Shown here in pieces: positions 18,777 through 29,207 of a stretch of DNA of 64,000 nt. Numbering within the stretch: the stretch's first letter is position 1; each line of letters begins with the position of its first letter. The stretch is from Microcoleus sp. FACHB-831. Its GTDB lineage: Bacteria > Cyanobacteriota > Cyanobacteriia > Cyanobacteriales > FACHB-T130. The position numbers and the translations under genes are program-made. The notes under the pieces were generated by a model. The model had not been told where the DNA came from. It was given only the letters and a program-made list of their open reading frames with translations, and ran no database searches. The stretch spans positions 115,871 to 179,870 of the forward strand of contig NZ_JACJON010000060.1 in NCBI RefSeq assembly GCF_014695585.1, read 5' to 3'.

Positions 18777-21700
18777 TTAAAGATATAATCTTTTTCTGCC
18801 AGTAAGCAGATAAGTAGTCATGTTTCCTTTGCCTTTCACTTGAATGAAACCACGCTCTTCAAATAAATATTTATTGCGTAATAGCTGATAAGTTTCTGCT
18901 GTCACCTGAATGCGGCCTGGAATGCCGTGAGATTCCATGCGGCTGGCTGTATTTACAGTGTCACCCCACAGGTCATAGATAAACTTTTTGATGCCAATCA
19001 CACCCGCTACTACTGGGCCAGTATTAATGCCCACGCGGATCTGAAAACTTAGGCCAGTTTCCTGATTAAATCGGTTAATTTCCATTTGCATATCCAAAGC
19101 CATTTCAGCGATCGCCTCTGCATGATCTGGCCGGGGTGTAGGCAATCCTCCCACTACCATATACGCATCGCCAATTGTCTTGATTTTCTCCAACCCATGC
19201 TGCTCGGTCAGTTGGTCAAAAGTTGAGAAAATCTCGTTTAGTAACTCCACCAATGCTACGGGAGATGTATGAGCCGAAAGCTGGGTAAAACCAACAATAT
19301 CGGCAAACATTACCGTTGCTTCGGGGAAACTATCAGCAATAGTGCTTTGCTGTAGTTTCAAGCGTTCAGCGATCGCAGAAGGCAAAATATTCAGCAGTAG
19401 ACTTTCAGTTTGTTGCTGTTGATAGCGCAGTGCTTCTTGCGCCATTTTGCGATGGGTGATGTCTTCGACAATGCCCTCGTAATACACTACCTCTCCACCC
19501 AAATCGCGAACAGCGCGGGCGTTTTCTGAAACCCATATAATGCTGCCGTCCTTGCGATATACCTCAGACTCAAAGCCAGTAACAGCATTATCCTCCTCCA
19601 TAGCAGCAATAAACTCTACCCGTCGGTTACGGTCAACGTAAAGTTGCTGATGAATATTATTGAGATTAGCCATTAACTCTTCCGGCGAGGAGTAGCCGTA
19701 TATCCTTGCTAGCGCAGGATTGGCGCTGATGTAGCCTCCGTCTGGCGTCGTCTGGAAGATGCCTTCGACAGCGTTTTCAAAAATTGTGCGATATTTTTCT
19801 TCTGCTTGCCGCAGCGCCTCTTCCGCCTGCTTGCGCTGAATTACCGAAGCCACCTGAGTGGCAACGGCTGACACTAACTCAACCAGCCGCTTATCTTCAG
19901 CACGCGCTTCAAAAGAGTATAAAACCAGAACAGCCAACACCTGATCGCTGGCGATAACAGGAATGCTGAAACTTGCTTTTAGTCCATTGGACCGTGCTAT
20001 CTCGAAACGGTTAAAAACTTGGTATGGCTCAATTGAAACATCATTTATCCACTCTGCCTGTTTAGATAACCAAGTTCGTCCAGGCAAGCCACGACCTAGA
20101 GCAAATGACATTTTCTCGCTCTCGACCCTAAATTTCTCCAGACTGGTTGTACTGGCATACCAACCCCGGCTGCATTCTAGAGTGGTTCCATCTTTACAGG
20201 GAATCCATGCTTCTGCAAAATTCCAACCTATACTTTCACAAACTTGATGTAAGGTGACTTCTAAGGCTGAGTGGAAGTCGCAGGAAGATACTATAGCTTG
20301 CGTCGTAGTCTGCAAGAGATGGATTTCTTCTTCGGCTCGTTTGCGTTCTGTGATATCGGTAGCTACAACTAGCAGGCACTCTTCACCGTCGAGGTCTATG
20401 CGTTCAGCCGATAACAGCGCCACTAAGATACCGCCTGTCTTGGTGCGAAACTGAAACTCGTGGTTGCGAATTATTTCATGGTTCAGCAACATCTGAATAA
20501 TTCTGTCACGGTCTGCTAAATTAGCCCAGATATTTAGATTGCTTGCTGTGTAATTAATAACCTCTTCACGCTCATAACCTAACACGCGCAAAAAAGTTTC
20601 GTTAACTTCGACATAGCGTCCATCATCGATTCTGGTAATAGTAATAATGTCGGGGCTAGAACGAAAAGCTTTGGAAAATTTTTCTTCTGAAACTCGCAGC
20701 GCTTCCTCCGACCGCTGGCGTTCAATTATTTCGACTAACAGTTGGCGATTAGTTTCTTTTAAAGCAGCAGTACGCTGCTCAACTCTGATTTCTAATTCTT
20801 GATTGGCTCTTTGCAGCGCTTCTTGTGCCCTCATTCGGTAAGCGCCTTCAATTGCTAGAGCTACGAAATCGGCAAGTGAGCCTGCGAAATTTTCTTCTTC
20901 TAACGCCCAAAAACGGGGCGTTCCTATATGCTCGTGACAGATAACGCCCACCATCTGACCGCCTACGCGGATTGGTGCATCGAGCATTGAGGTAATGCCG
21001 AGGGGCGTAAGATAAAGAGCAGAGAATTCATGAGTTCTGGGGTCGGTATGGGCATCGTGCGCTGCGATGATCCGTTCTATTCGCAAAGCCTCAAAATAAG
21101 CGGGAAAATTAACAGATTCGATAGTAGCGCCTTTGCTATGGCGATCGCTGTTAATTTCGTACAAGTCTAGGCAAACCAATGTGGTGTTTATAGTTTGGGA
21201 GTTAGCATTGTTGTCTGGATCGTTAGACAATTCGTTTAGTTCGTGTATTTTGTAATTTGGGTCGCTATTTAAATCTTTATTAGGATTTGAAATAAGATCG
21301 GCAACCTCGGCTGGATCGCCCGATCTCATACCCAATCCAAAATCTAAAAGCGAGAATATAAAATCGTCATATAACCACACGCTAGCTCGTTCTGTTTCCA
21401 AAGTACGGGTAGCCACCTCTACTATTTCCCTAATAGCTGCATTCAAATCACCACTTGCTAAAGTTTTGCGATTTGCTAGTTCCAAAAGTGCGTTGGATGT
21501 TCTGCGGAGGCGTCTTTCGCTGGCTTGCAATCCTGCTTCTGCCCGCTTGCGATCGCTGATATCTCTCCAAACTACATGCAGAATTTGTTTGCCGGGGAAG
21601 GGGATGGCGGTGAGCAATATTTCAACGTCGAATTCTGAACCATCAAATCGACGATGTACCCACTCAAATCGCGCATTCCCATTGCGTAATGCGATCGCAT

Positions 21701-24041
21701 TCATTTCCTTAGACTTTTCTGCGGATAAACTACCATCGGGTTGCACGTCAGGAGATAATTCACATGTATGCAGGTTTAATAACTGCTCTTTGCTATCAGC
21801 GCCTATCATTTCTAAGGCTGCTTGATTGCAGTCAATAAACGCATTTTCATCTAATAAAAGAATAGCGTCACCTGATTGTTCAAAAAGTAATCGAAACTTA
21901 GCTTCGCTTTCTTTTAAAGCCTCCATAGTCCGCCTGCGATCGCTAACATCTTCGTAGGTAACTAGGAGTCCTACAACATTTTCTTGGGCGTCGTGTAGGG
22001 GGATTTTGTTTGTGTCTAACCAAGCCATTTCACCATTGGCTAGACGCAAAGACTCGCTGAGGTGATATTGCGGTGTATTTGTTTCCATTACCCACCGATC
22101 TACTTCTCGGAACAAGTCAGCTTGCTCCTTTATGGCGGGCAAGTCATAGTCTGTAAGCCCAACTATATCAGCCGAGTTACTAAGCCCAACATCTAGAGCC
22201 ATTTTATGATTGCAGCCCTGGTAGACAAAATTTCTGTCTTTCCAGAAAATGGCTTGTGGGATGTTGTCCATTATTAGCCGCAACATTTGCCTCTGTGACC
22301 GCAATGCTTCTTCCCTGGCAATGCGATCGCTAATGTCGCGCACTACTGCTTGCAAGACTTTTCTCCCGCCGATTTCAACTGAAGTTAGCCACACTTCTGC
22401 CGGAAACTCCGATTTGTCTAAACGACAGTGCAGCCACTCAAAGCGGCAACTTCCTTCTCGAAAAGCTGTTTGAATTTTTTGTGCTGATGCCGAGGCTGAA
22501 TCTTCACCATTTGCCTGAAATTTTGGCGAAAATTCGCTGGGGTGCTTGCCGTAAAATTCTTCTTTTCTAGTGCAGCCAAACATGGACAAAGTAGCGCGGT
22601 TGCAATCGAAGAATGCTGTTTCATCTAGCAGCATAACGGCATCGATGGTTGATTCGTACAAGCTGCGGAACTTCTGTTCTGATTCTTGTAGTTTGGCTTG
22701 AGCTTGCTTGCGATCGCTTACATCATTGCCAATGCCAAGTATTCCTGTAAGATTGCCGTTTTCGTCAAGCAGAGCTTTGTTCCTCCAGGCAATCCATACC
22801 CGTTCGCCATTCTTTTTAATGTTTTCATTTTCGTGGCGCGTGTATCGTTCAGGATCTTGCAAAACTTCATCCATCATTGCTGCCACCTTATGACCGGAAT
22901 TATCCGTTACTGGCACTATTGTTTCAATTAGTTTCTTACCCAAAATTTCTTCTTCTGAGTAACCAAAGAAGTTTTGGGCGAACTCGTTGAAAAAGGTGAT
23001 GTTGCCGTTGGTGTCTACACGGACAATGATGCTATTTGCGTTGTCAACAAGTTCGCGATATTTTGTCTCGCTCTTGCGTAAGGCTGTTGTGGCGCGTTCG
23101 ATGGCTTCGCGCAATTGAGATGGCGATCGCACCCAGATAAATACTAAAATACCGCTCAACACTGCCAGCGCCCCGCCACCAGTTCGCAACCACCCGGAAA
23201 TGGGTGAACGCGCTCCCCAACCCCCTTGGGGGATTGCTGCTAGCTGCCACGAGCCATTGGGTAAAGTAACTTCTAAGATGACTGGATATTTCTGGAAGAT
23301 GGTTGCGTCGCCGAAAAATACTTCACCGCGCGAACCTAACCCATCTTTACCCCGCAGAGCATATTTTAGAGGCTGCTGAGTTGAATAATCTTGACTTTTG
23401 CCCTCGTTCCCAGGCAGAGCCTGGGAATGCTTTTGGCTTTTGTCTTCTTCAACCAGTCCCGCTTCTTGGAAGAGAATATCCCTGTCGATGATGATGCCCG
23501 CCATACCCCAGTAGGGGCCGCTTTCTGGTTTCTCGCCTGGTTTTGTGAGAAAAATCGGAGTGCGGTTGATGAAACCAACACCCCCCTCAACTAAGTTAAC
23601 TGGCCCTGCTACTACGGTTTTTCTGCTATTAATTGCCCGCTCGAAAGCCTCGCGTTCGGCTGGGATGGACATAGGCTGGAAGCCGATAGCTGTTTCGTGG
23701 CCTTTGAGGGGATATATGTGAGTGACTATGTTGTTTTTATAAAGTGCTATGCTGCCGATGCCACTCTGCTGCGACACCATGACTCTGGCTAAGCTGTCAA
23801 ATTCTGCTTGGTCGATATCGGCATTAGTGGAGACACGAGCAACTAGACCGCGTGTGAGAAAGAGGCGGGAGTTTAGCCCACCTTCGAGCCTAGCTCGGAC
23901 TGTACTTAGTTGATTGAGTGCATCGGTACGATTGCGATCGCCAAACCTTTTTTGCTCTAAGCGATCGATAACCCAGACGCCACCAAGAACCGCCACTGTT
24001 GCGGACAAAGCTGCTAAGTAAGGCCAAAAGCGTAATTTCAT
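18777..24041 (-). CDS. CHASE-multi-PAS/GAF adenylate cyclase (class III)
   Basis: 1754 residues. Transmembrane helix at about 7-25, periplasmic CHASE domain (about 45-275), second helix near 290, then at least five PAS/PAC units interleaved with two GAF domains and a coiled coil (ALQRANQELEIRVEQRTAAL). The C-terminal cyclase (about 1560-1745) has metal Asp in MFADIVGFTQLS and TIGDAYMVVGG. The adenine-selecting Lys (LEKIKTIGD) and Asp (FIYDLWGDTVNTASRMES) are present, so the expected product is cAMP. The last ~330 residues closely match the neighbouring cyclase at 24312. A dispersed repeat is inserted in frame in the CHASE domain (23400-23430). No ribosome site is visible upstream of ATG 24041. 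Ligand unknown. Confidence 0.93.
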   Translation of the reverse strand: MKLRFWPYLAALSATVAVLGGVWVIDRLEQKRFGDRNRTDALNQLSTVRARLEGGLNSRLFLTRGLVARVSTNADIDQAEFDSLARVMVSQQSGIGSIALYKNNIVTHIYPLKGHETAIGFQPMSIPAEREAFERAINSRKTVVAGPVNLVEGGVGFINRTPIFLTKPGEKPESGPYWGMAGIIIDRDILFQEAGLVEEDKSQKHSQALPGNEGKSQDYSTQQPLKYALRGKDGLGSRGEVFFGDATIFQKYPVILEVTLPNGSWQLAAIPQGGWGARSPISGWLRTGGGALAVLSGILVFIWVRSPSQLREAIERATTALRKSETKYRELVDNANSIIVRVDTNGNITFFNEFAQNFFGYSEEEILGKKLIETIVPVTDNSGHKVAAMMDEVLQDPERYTRHENENIKKNGERVWIAWRNKALLDENGNLTGILGIGNDVSDRKQAQAKLQESEQKFRSLYESTIDAVMLLDETAFFDCNRATLSMFGCTRKEEFYGKHPSEFSPKFQANGEDSASASAQKIQTAFREGSCRFEWLHCRLDKSEFPAEVWLTSVEIGGRKVLQAVVRDISDRIAREEALRSQRQMLRLIMDNIPQAIFWKDRNFVYQGCNHKMALDVGLSNSADIVGLTDYDLPAIKEQADLFREVDRWVMETNTPQYHLSESLRLANGEMAWLDTNKIPLHDAQENVVGLLVTYEDVSDRRRTMEALKESEAKFRLLFEQSGDAILLLDENAFIDCNQAALEMIGADSKEQLLNLHTCELSPDVQPDGSLSAEKSKEMNAIALRNGNARFEWVHRRFDGSEFDVEILLTAIPFPGKQILHVVWRDISDRKRAEAGLQASERRLRRTSNALLELANRKTLASGDLNAAIREIVEVATRTLETERASVWLYDDFIFSLLDFGLGMRSGDPAEVADLISNPNKDLNSDPNYKIHELNELSNDPDNNANSQTINTTLVCLDLYEINSDRHSKGATIESVNFPAYFEALRIERIIAAHDAHTDPRTHEFSALYLTPLGITSMLDAPIRVGGQMVGVICHEHIGTPRFWALEEENFAGSLADFVALAIEGAYRMRAQEALQRANQELEIRVEQRTAALKETNRQLLVEIIERQRSEEALRVSEEKFSKAFRSSPDIITITRIDDGRYVEVNETFLRVLGYEREEVINYTASNLNIWANLADRDRIIQMLLNHEIIRNHEFQFRTKTGGILVALLSAERIDLDGEECLLVVATDITERKRAEEEIHLLQTTTQAIVSSCDFHSALEVTLHQVCESIGWNFAEAWIPCKDGTTLECSRGWYASTTSLEKFRVESEKMSFALGRGLPGRTWLSKQAEWINDVSIEPYQVFNRFEIARSNGLKASFSIPVIASDQVLAVLVLYSFEARAEDKRLVELVSAVATQVASVIQRKQAEEALRQAEEKYRTIFENAVEGIFQTTPDGGYISANPALARIYGYSSPEELMANLNNIHQQLYVDRNRRVEFIAAMEEDNAVTGFESEVYRKDGSIIWVSENARAVRDLGGEVVYYEGIVEDITHRKMAQEALRYQQQQTESLLLNILPSAIAERLKLQQSTIADSFPEATVMFADIVGFTQLSAHTSPVALVELLNEIFSTFDQLTEQHGLEKIKTIGDAYMVVGGLPTPRPDHAEAIAEMALDMQMEINRFNQETGLSFQIRVGINTGPVVAGVIGIKKFIYDLWGDTVNTASRMESHGIPGRIQVTAETYQLLRNKYLFEERGFIQVKGKGNMTTYLLTGRKRLYL
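23400..23430. repeat. Dispersed palindromic repeat inside CHASE coding sequence
   Basis: Minus-strand reading gcattcccaggctc / tgcctgggaacgagggc. The same sequence, differing only at the loop, recurs at 33977-34008 between genes. Here it is translated as KHSQALPGNEGKS within the periplasmic sensor domain, without disrupting the frame. Confidence 0.85.
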
Positions 24042-24311
24042 AAAAAAATTTTATAAATACATACGGTGGGGCTAAAAGCGTGCTTGTGCCAATACGATCG
24101 TTGTTCTGATTTTCCTAACGATAGATGACATGAAGGGCGATATGCGACCAAGGCACGCGATCGCCCCTTATTACTTTTTTAACTTTTATTACTAGAGGGC
24201 CTAAGTTTTTCCGGCCAGATCCCCAATTCATGCGATGGCGAGCATGACGGTGGCATGTTTTTTAATTCAAAAATCAAAACACGCTACTTGGCTAGGCTAA
24301 CAAAACTTTAT

Positions 24312-26783
24312 TTACAGCTTGCCAAGAAGCAGATAAGTAGTCATGTCTCCTTTACCTTTCACCGGAATGATGCCCCGCTTATGCAATATAAACTTATCTC
24401 GTAATAGTTCGTATGTCGCCTCTGTAACCTGAATAGTACCGGGAATACCCTGAGATTCCATGCGGCTGGCGGTATTCACAGTATCGCCCCACAGGTCGTA
24501 GATAAATTTTTTGATGCCAATCACGCCAGCGACTACGGGGCCTGTACTGATGCCAATGCGAATGTTGAATGGTGTCCCATTGCCTGTCTCAAAACGGGAA
24601 ATTTCTTTTAGCATATCAAGAGCCATTTGAGCGATCGCTTCCGCATGATCGCTGCGCGGCATGGGCAATCCTCCCACTACCATATACGCATCCCCAATTG
24701 TCTTGATCTTCTCCAAGCCATGCCGCTCCGCCAGTTGGTCAAATGCTGAGAAAATCTTGTTCAGCAACTTGACAAGTTCTGTAGGAGGAATAGAAGCCGA
24801 AAGTTGCGTAAAGCCAACAATGTCGGCAAAAAGCACCGTGACATCGGAAAAGCTGTCGGCAATAATGCTTTCCTGCATTTTCAGACGGTGAGCAATCGGT
24901 TCGGGCAAGATATTCAGCAGCAGCAACTCTGATTGTTCTTGTTGATAGCGCAGTGCCTCTTGAGCCACTTTGCGCCTGGTGATGTCTTCGACAGTACCTT
25001 CGTAGTAAAGCAAGTTACCGTTCTCATCCCGAACAGCACGGGCATTTTCTGAAGTCCAAATCGCACCGCCATTCTTGCGATACATCTGAGACTCAAACCT
25101 AGTCACGGCATCGTCCTTCTCGATGGCGGCAATGAACTCGTCGCGCCGATTGGAATCAACATAAAGTTGTTGCCCGATATTAGTAATACTCGCTATTAGT
25201 TCCTCTGGGGAATCGTAGCCATAAAGTCTCGCGAGTGCTGGATTGGCGCTGATGAAGCGTCCCTCTGGCGTGGACTGGAAAATACCCTCAGTAGCGTGTT
25301 CAAAAATTGTGCGATATTTTTCTTCAGCCTGTCGCAGCGCTTCTTCAGCAGCTTTACGACTCGTGATATCGCGAACGAGGCAACACAGCACCTTTCTGCC
25401 ACCATAGGAAATAACGTTGCCAGTTACTTCTACATCGACGAGAGTTCCATCTTGACGGCGATAGCGCCTTTCGCCGAAGGAATGGTTTTTTTGTGCCAAG
25501 ATCCTCTCGATATTACGTTGAAAGCTTTCCTTGTCGTGCGGGACGAGATCGTAAAGAGTCAGTTCTACAATTTCTGCACTGCTGTAGCCAAGCAGACGTT
25601 CAAAGGCGGGATTGGCTTCCAGAATCCGGTTTGTTTGAGCGTCAATCAACACAATTCCTTCGGAAGCTTGCTCAACAATGGCGCGGTGACGCGCTCTCTC
25701 CTCGATTTGCTCGCGCTCTCGATTTTCTAAGGCTTCTAGCATTCCGTTGATGGTGTCAGCCAAGCCAGATAATTCATCATATTTTCCATCCCCCGCGACG
25801 CGCATAGAAAGGTCGCGAAGAGTGCCAATACTTTTAACACCCACGCTAAGGCTTCCCAGGCGCGACAAGACGAGTCGTTCTAGAAGCATTAAGGTCATGC
25901 CGCCAAAGACCAAACCCACGAAGAGGACAGATGCGATTAGATAGCGTATGTTACTTTGAGTTTGCTTATAGATGCCTCTGTAGACATCTACGCGCAACAG
26001 CAGAGCAGGTTTGCCGTAGATGTCATTCAACCAGGAATACCCGGCAATCCTATCTTCGTCGAGCGTATTTACCAGAATTGGCGCAGGTTCGTCCGGTTTG
26101 CTCTCTAGCAAAGCTTTTTTAACGGGTTGAAAATCTGATGGTAGTTGGGGATCGTTTACCCCGTAAACGCTGATAGACGAACGGGTAAAGCGGGATAAGC
26201 GCTTGATGGTGCTTGCGTCTAGATAGCGTCCAAAGATCGCAGTACCTCGAAGGTCGCTAGTACCCTTAGTCGGCTGAATTGGCTGCGAGGTAATCAGCAT
26301 AGGGCCAGATGGAAGCTGTAAGATTCCCGTCAAGCGACTTTTTGGATCGGGGTGCTGTAGAAGCAGGTCTGAAGGAGAAATGTGTTCGAGTATCGCTTTT
26401 GGAACTGCCGTTCTTTTTTTTGTTATTAGATTGAAACCCGTCCCAAATACTATTTCACCCTTGGTGTTGACATACACCAACAGGTTGAGTTTGGCGTTGG
26501 CAAGAGATTCTGGAGCTAGATTGTCCTCAATATAGCGATCGCTCTTGGTTGAGATGAATTTATAAGTGTCATCCCACGTAGACCAACCGATAAAGTTGGA
26601 ACTAAAATCTTCTCCTATTTCCTCAAAAACCTTCAAAACTCCCTTAACGCTCTGGCGGGTGTTCTGTTCCTCAGCTTGCCTGATGCTGCGTAACAAGATG
26701 GTTGAGGAGGTAGCATACAAAACCCCAACCAGACCTACCATGGTCGCGCCAATGACGAGTAGTGTCTTCGTCCGCAGTCTCAT
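24312..26783 (-). CDS. CHASE4-HAMP-PAS-PAS adenylate cyclase
   Basis: 823 residues. Transmembrane helix at 8-30, extracytoplasmic CHASE4-like domain (about 45-280; GWSTWDDTYKF), second helix about 285-308, HAMP (about 305-360), PAS/PAC (about 370-490), a second PAS (about 500-615) and class III cyclase (about 630-820). Catalytic residues are intact (FADIVGFTQ, KIKTIGDAYM, FIYDLWGDTVNTASRM). Lys and Asp at the purine-selecting sites predict adenylate cyclase. It lies 270 bp upstream of the larger cyclase on the same strand and shares its PAS-cyclase module, so the pair arose by partial duplication. ATG 26783 begins MRLRTKTLLVIG, a normal N-terminal anchor. Confidence 0.93.
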   Translation of the reverse strand: MRLRTKTLLVIGATMVGLVGVLYATSSTILLRSIRQAEEQNTRQSVKGVLKVFEEIGEDFSSNFIGWSTWDDTYKFISTKSDRYIEDNLAPESLANAKLNLLVYVNTKGEIVFGTGFNLITKKRTAVPKAILEHISPSDLLLQHPDPKSRLTGILQLPSGPMLITSQPIQPTKGTSDLRGTAIFGRYLDASTIKRLSRFTRSSISVYGVNDPQLPSDFQPVKKALLESKPDEPAPILVNTLDEDRIAGYSWLNDIYGKPALLLRVDVYRGIYKQTQSNIRYLIASVLFVGLVFGGMTLMLLERLVLSRLGSLSVGVKSIGTLRDLSMRVAGDGKYDELSGLADTINGMLEALENREREQIEERARHRAIVEQASEGIVLIDAQTNRILEANPAFERLLGYSSAEIVELTLYDLVPHDKESFQRNIERILAQKNHSFGERRYRRQDGTLVDVEVTGNVISYGGRKVLCCLVRDITSRKAAEEALRQAEEKYRTIFEHATEGIFQSTPEGRFISANPALARLYGYDSPEELIASITNIGQQLYVDSNRRDEFIAAIEKDDAVTRFESQMYRKNGGAIWTSENARAVRDENGNLLYYEGTVEDITRRKVAQEALRYQQEQSELLLLNILPEPIAHRLKMQESIIADSFSDVTVLFADIVGFTQLSASIPPTELVKLLNKIFSAFDQLAERHGLEKIKTIGDAYMVVGGLPMPRSDHAEAIAQMALDMLKEISRFETGNGTPFNIRIGISTGPVVAGVIGIKKFIYDLWGDTVNTASRMESQGIPGTIQVTEATYELLRDKFILHKRGIIPVKGKGDMTTYLLLGKL

Positions 26784-27131
26784 TAAGTCGCCTCTTCATG
26801 GTGCGCTAAGGTGCGCTGGAGAAATCGCATGGGGTTGAAACTAGCAATGTCGCCAGATCGGGAGCTATGAAGTGCAGAGCTATGTTAACTCTTACGAGCG
26901 AAAATCTTAGTACAAACTTTGATTCTCGCGGTCTAGCTCTAGTTTTGTTAGACAAAAGTACCTGACGATGCTTGGTAGCCTGCATCAGGAGGAAGAAAGA
27001 TACAGTTATTTGAACTTGTGCCGATCCTGCTCACTAGATACACTTCCTGAATAACCTTTTTAACCTGTCCTAGAGCATTAGAACAGAACGGTGTGAAATT
27101 TTGGCCAAGTCAAACATAGGAGTGAATCGGA
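26784..27131. other. Divergent promoter region, cyclase / alr
   Basis: 348 bp without an ORF between divergent genes. Promoters for both are expected. The only clear signal is AGGAG just before the alr start (27118-27122). Confidence 0.4.
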
Positions 27132-28400
27132 ATGTTGAGTTGGGAACACAAAAGCAGGAAATTAGGTGAGCAGGATCGTAGCGCAGGTGAGGAAGCGACA
27201 GCAGCAATGGAGAGTGTAAAGTTAAGTTCTCCTCAGTCCCTCAGTTCCTCAGCGCTACGCGATACTACACCTCTGGCACGCGATCGCGCTTGGGTGGAAA
27301 TTGATCTAACTGCCTTATCCCACAATGTCCTGCACCTGAAGCGTTTTTTATCGCCGCAGACGGAACTCATGGCCGTTGTGAAGGCTGATGCCTATGGTCA
27401 TGGTGCCGTTACGGTTGCCCAAACTGTTTTGCAACATGGTGCCAGCTGGCTGGGGGTGGCGACCATTCCGGAGGGTATTGAGCTGCGGAAGGCTGGAATA
27501 GATGCACCAATTCTGATTTTAGGGGCGACTAATACTCCCGATCAGGTGCTTTGCATGGCTCACTGGAAACTCCAACCTACTCTCTGCACCCCTAAGCAGG
27601 CTTTAGTCTTTTCTGAAACGTTACGGGCATCTACAAAAGATTGCCCCTACCCAGTTCATATTAAATTAGATACTGGGATGTCGCGGCTGGGTGCTAACTG
27701 GCAGCAAGCAGCCAGTTTTGTCCAACTGGTAAACCAATTGCCGCATCTGCGAATTGCTAGTATCTATTCTCACTTTGCCACAGCTGACAGCCCCGATCCG
27801 GCTGGGATGATAGAGCAGCAGCAGCGATTTGAGGACGCGATCGCCAGCATCAAATCTACTGGCTTTACCCCGCCGCGCCTGCACTTGAGTAATTCTGCTG
27901 CCACTCTGACTAACCCCGCCTTACACTACGACATGGTGCGCGTTGGTTTAGCTACCTATGGCCTTTATCCAGCCGACCATCTGAAACAGGCGATCGCTCT
28001 CAAGCCAGTTCTCAGCGTCAAGGCACGCATAACTGGGGTAAAAACTATCGCACCTGGTACGGGCGTTAGCTACGGTCATCACTTCGTCGCCAGTCAGGAA
28101 ATGCGCCTCGCCGTCGTCGGTATTGGCTACGCTGATGGCATCCCTCGCAACCTATCCAATAAACTGCAAGTTTTGCTCAGAGGCAAGCTGGTGTCGCAGG
28201 TAGGGGCGATTACGATGGATCAGCTGATGCTTGATGTCAGCGCCATACCAGATTGCACTGAAGGCGAAGTAGTGACGCTGCTGGGGCAAGATGGAGACAT
28301 ACAAATTCGAGCGGATGACTGGGCTGAAACTTTAGGCACTATTTCTTGGGAGATTCTCTGTAGCTTTAAGCACCGCCTACCCCGCGTAGCAGTGGGTTAG
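27132..28400 (+). CDS. alr: Alanine racemase
   Basis: 422 residues; a PLP enzyme converting L- to D-alanine for peptidoglycan. The PLP-binding Lys is in MAVVKADAYGHGAVTVAQ (about residue 83), the second catalytic Tyr in GVSYGHHFVA (about 312), and PLP phosphate contacts are in VRVGLATYGLYP. It starts at ATG 27132 with AGGAG nine bases upstream. That gives a ~50-residue N-terminal extension of low complexity (Ser-rich, to about LARDRAWVEIDLTAL) compared with typical ~375-residue family members. A later ATG at 27207 lacks a ribosome site but would give a more usual length. Monocistronic. Confidence 0.95.
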   Translation: MLSWEHKSRKLGEQDRSAGEEATAAMESVKLSSPQSLSSSALRDTTPLARDRAWVEIDLTALSHNVLHLKRFLSPQTELMAVVKADAYGHGAVTVAQTVLQHGASWLGVATIPEGIELRKAGIDAPILILGATNTPDQVLCMAHWKLQPTLCTPKQALVFSETLRASTKDCPYPVHIKLDTGMSRLGANWQQAASFVQLVNQLPHLRIASIYSHFATADSPDPAGMIEQQQRFEDAIASIKSTGFTPPRLHLSNSAATLTNPALHYDMVRVGLATYGLYPADHLKQAIALKPVLSVKARITGVKTIAPGTGVSYGHHFVASQEMRLAVVGIGYADGIPRNLSNKLQVLLRGKLVSQVGAITMDQLMLDVSAIPDCTEGEVVTLLGQDGDIQIRADDWAETLGTISWEILCSFKHRLPRVAVG

Positions 28401-28529
28401 CTCTTTGAACTCCTCTAATAAATCGCACCCTCTTGAAGCAGTCAATGTTCTGCCGAGTTATGCGATCGCCTCTTGTTCTCAATAGGTGGGCATAATTACA
28501 CCGAGCTTAGTCATTGCCCAAACCGCCGA

Positions 28530-28548
28530 GGGTGGGCAATGCCCACCC
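28530..28548. repeat. GGGTGGGCA inverted repeat
   Basis: GGGTGGGCA-A-TGCCCACCC, 9-bp arms. A close relative (AAGGTGGGTAATGCCCACCTT) occurs at 41693-41715. Both lie just downstream of genes, consistent with a dispersed palindromic family. Confidence 0.75.
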
Positions 28549-28586
28549 TACAATTAATATTTTCTTAGACACTAACAGCCTGTCAT

Positions 28587-29150
28587 TCACCCTTTATACC
28601 AACTTTTATTGGTGTAGCTGGTAAGAATATGGTCTTGCCATTTTCCGTCAATCAATAAATACTCCCTGGCATATCCTTCCACAACAAATCCAAGTTTTTT
28701 AAGCAGATTTCCACTGCGCTGATTGTGTGGTATATAATTTGCCATTACCCGGTGTATATTTAATTCTTTAAATGCATACTCAATAGCCGCGGGTAATGCC
28801 TCCGACATATAACCCTTACCCTGTGCAGCTTCGGCTAGATTGTACCCCAAATAACAGAAATGAGCCGCGCCGCGCAGAAATCCGTTAAAATTCACATTGC
28901 CAATAATTTCTTTATGACTCCCATTTTTGAAGATAAATAATCTTAATGACTGGTCGCTCTCAAATTCTTGGAGATTCTTCTCTACTTGCCCTTGCCAAAA
29001 CTCTTGTGTCAGATAATTGTTAGGCGGGGTAGGATGCCAAGGAGCAAAATAAACTTGATTTTCTCGAAAAAATTCAACTATGTCAGGCACATCATCCCCA
29101 GTTGCCAGCCTTAATAAAAGTCGCTTAGTTGAGATAAATGGGAGTTCCAA
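28587..29150 (-). CDS. GNAT acetyltransferase, RimJ/RimL type
   Basis: 187 residues beginning at a TTG (29150). No ATG exists upstream before an in-frame stop, and the N-terminus LPFISTKRLLLRLATGDD is normal for the family, so TTG is accepted. Acetyl-CoA binding is shown by LAEAAQGKGYMSEALPAAIE (Q/RxxGxG/A type), with the C-terminal NQRSGNLLKKLGFVVEGYAR signature. Related enzymes acetylate N-termini of ribosomal proteins S5 or L12; the target here is not known. It is divergent from the mscS-like gene, with about 57 bp between starts, so promoters overlap. Confidence 0.85.
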   Translation of the reverse strand: MELPFISTKRLLLRLATGDDVPDIVEFFRENQVYFAPWHPTPPNNYLTQEFWQGQVEKNLQEFESDQSLRLFIFKNGSHKEIIGNVNFNGFLRGAAHFCYLGYNLAEAAQGKGYMSEALPAAIEYAFKELNIHRVMANYIPHNQRSGNLLKKLGFVVEGYAREYLLIDGKWQDHILTSYTNKSWYKG

Positions 29151-29207
29151 AATGTTGGGGATATTTTATAAAAAAGTTATTTTGATTTGAGGTAAAAAAA
29201 ATTGCTT

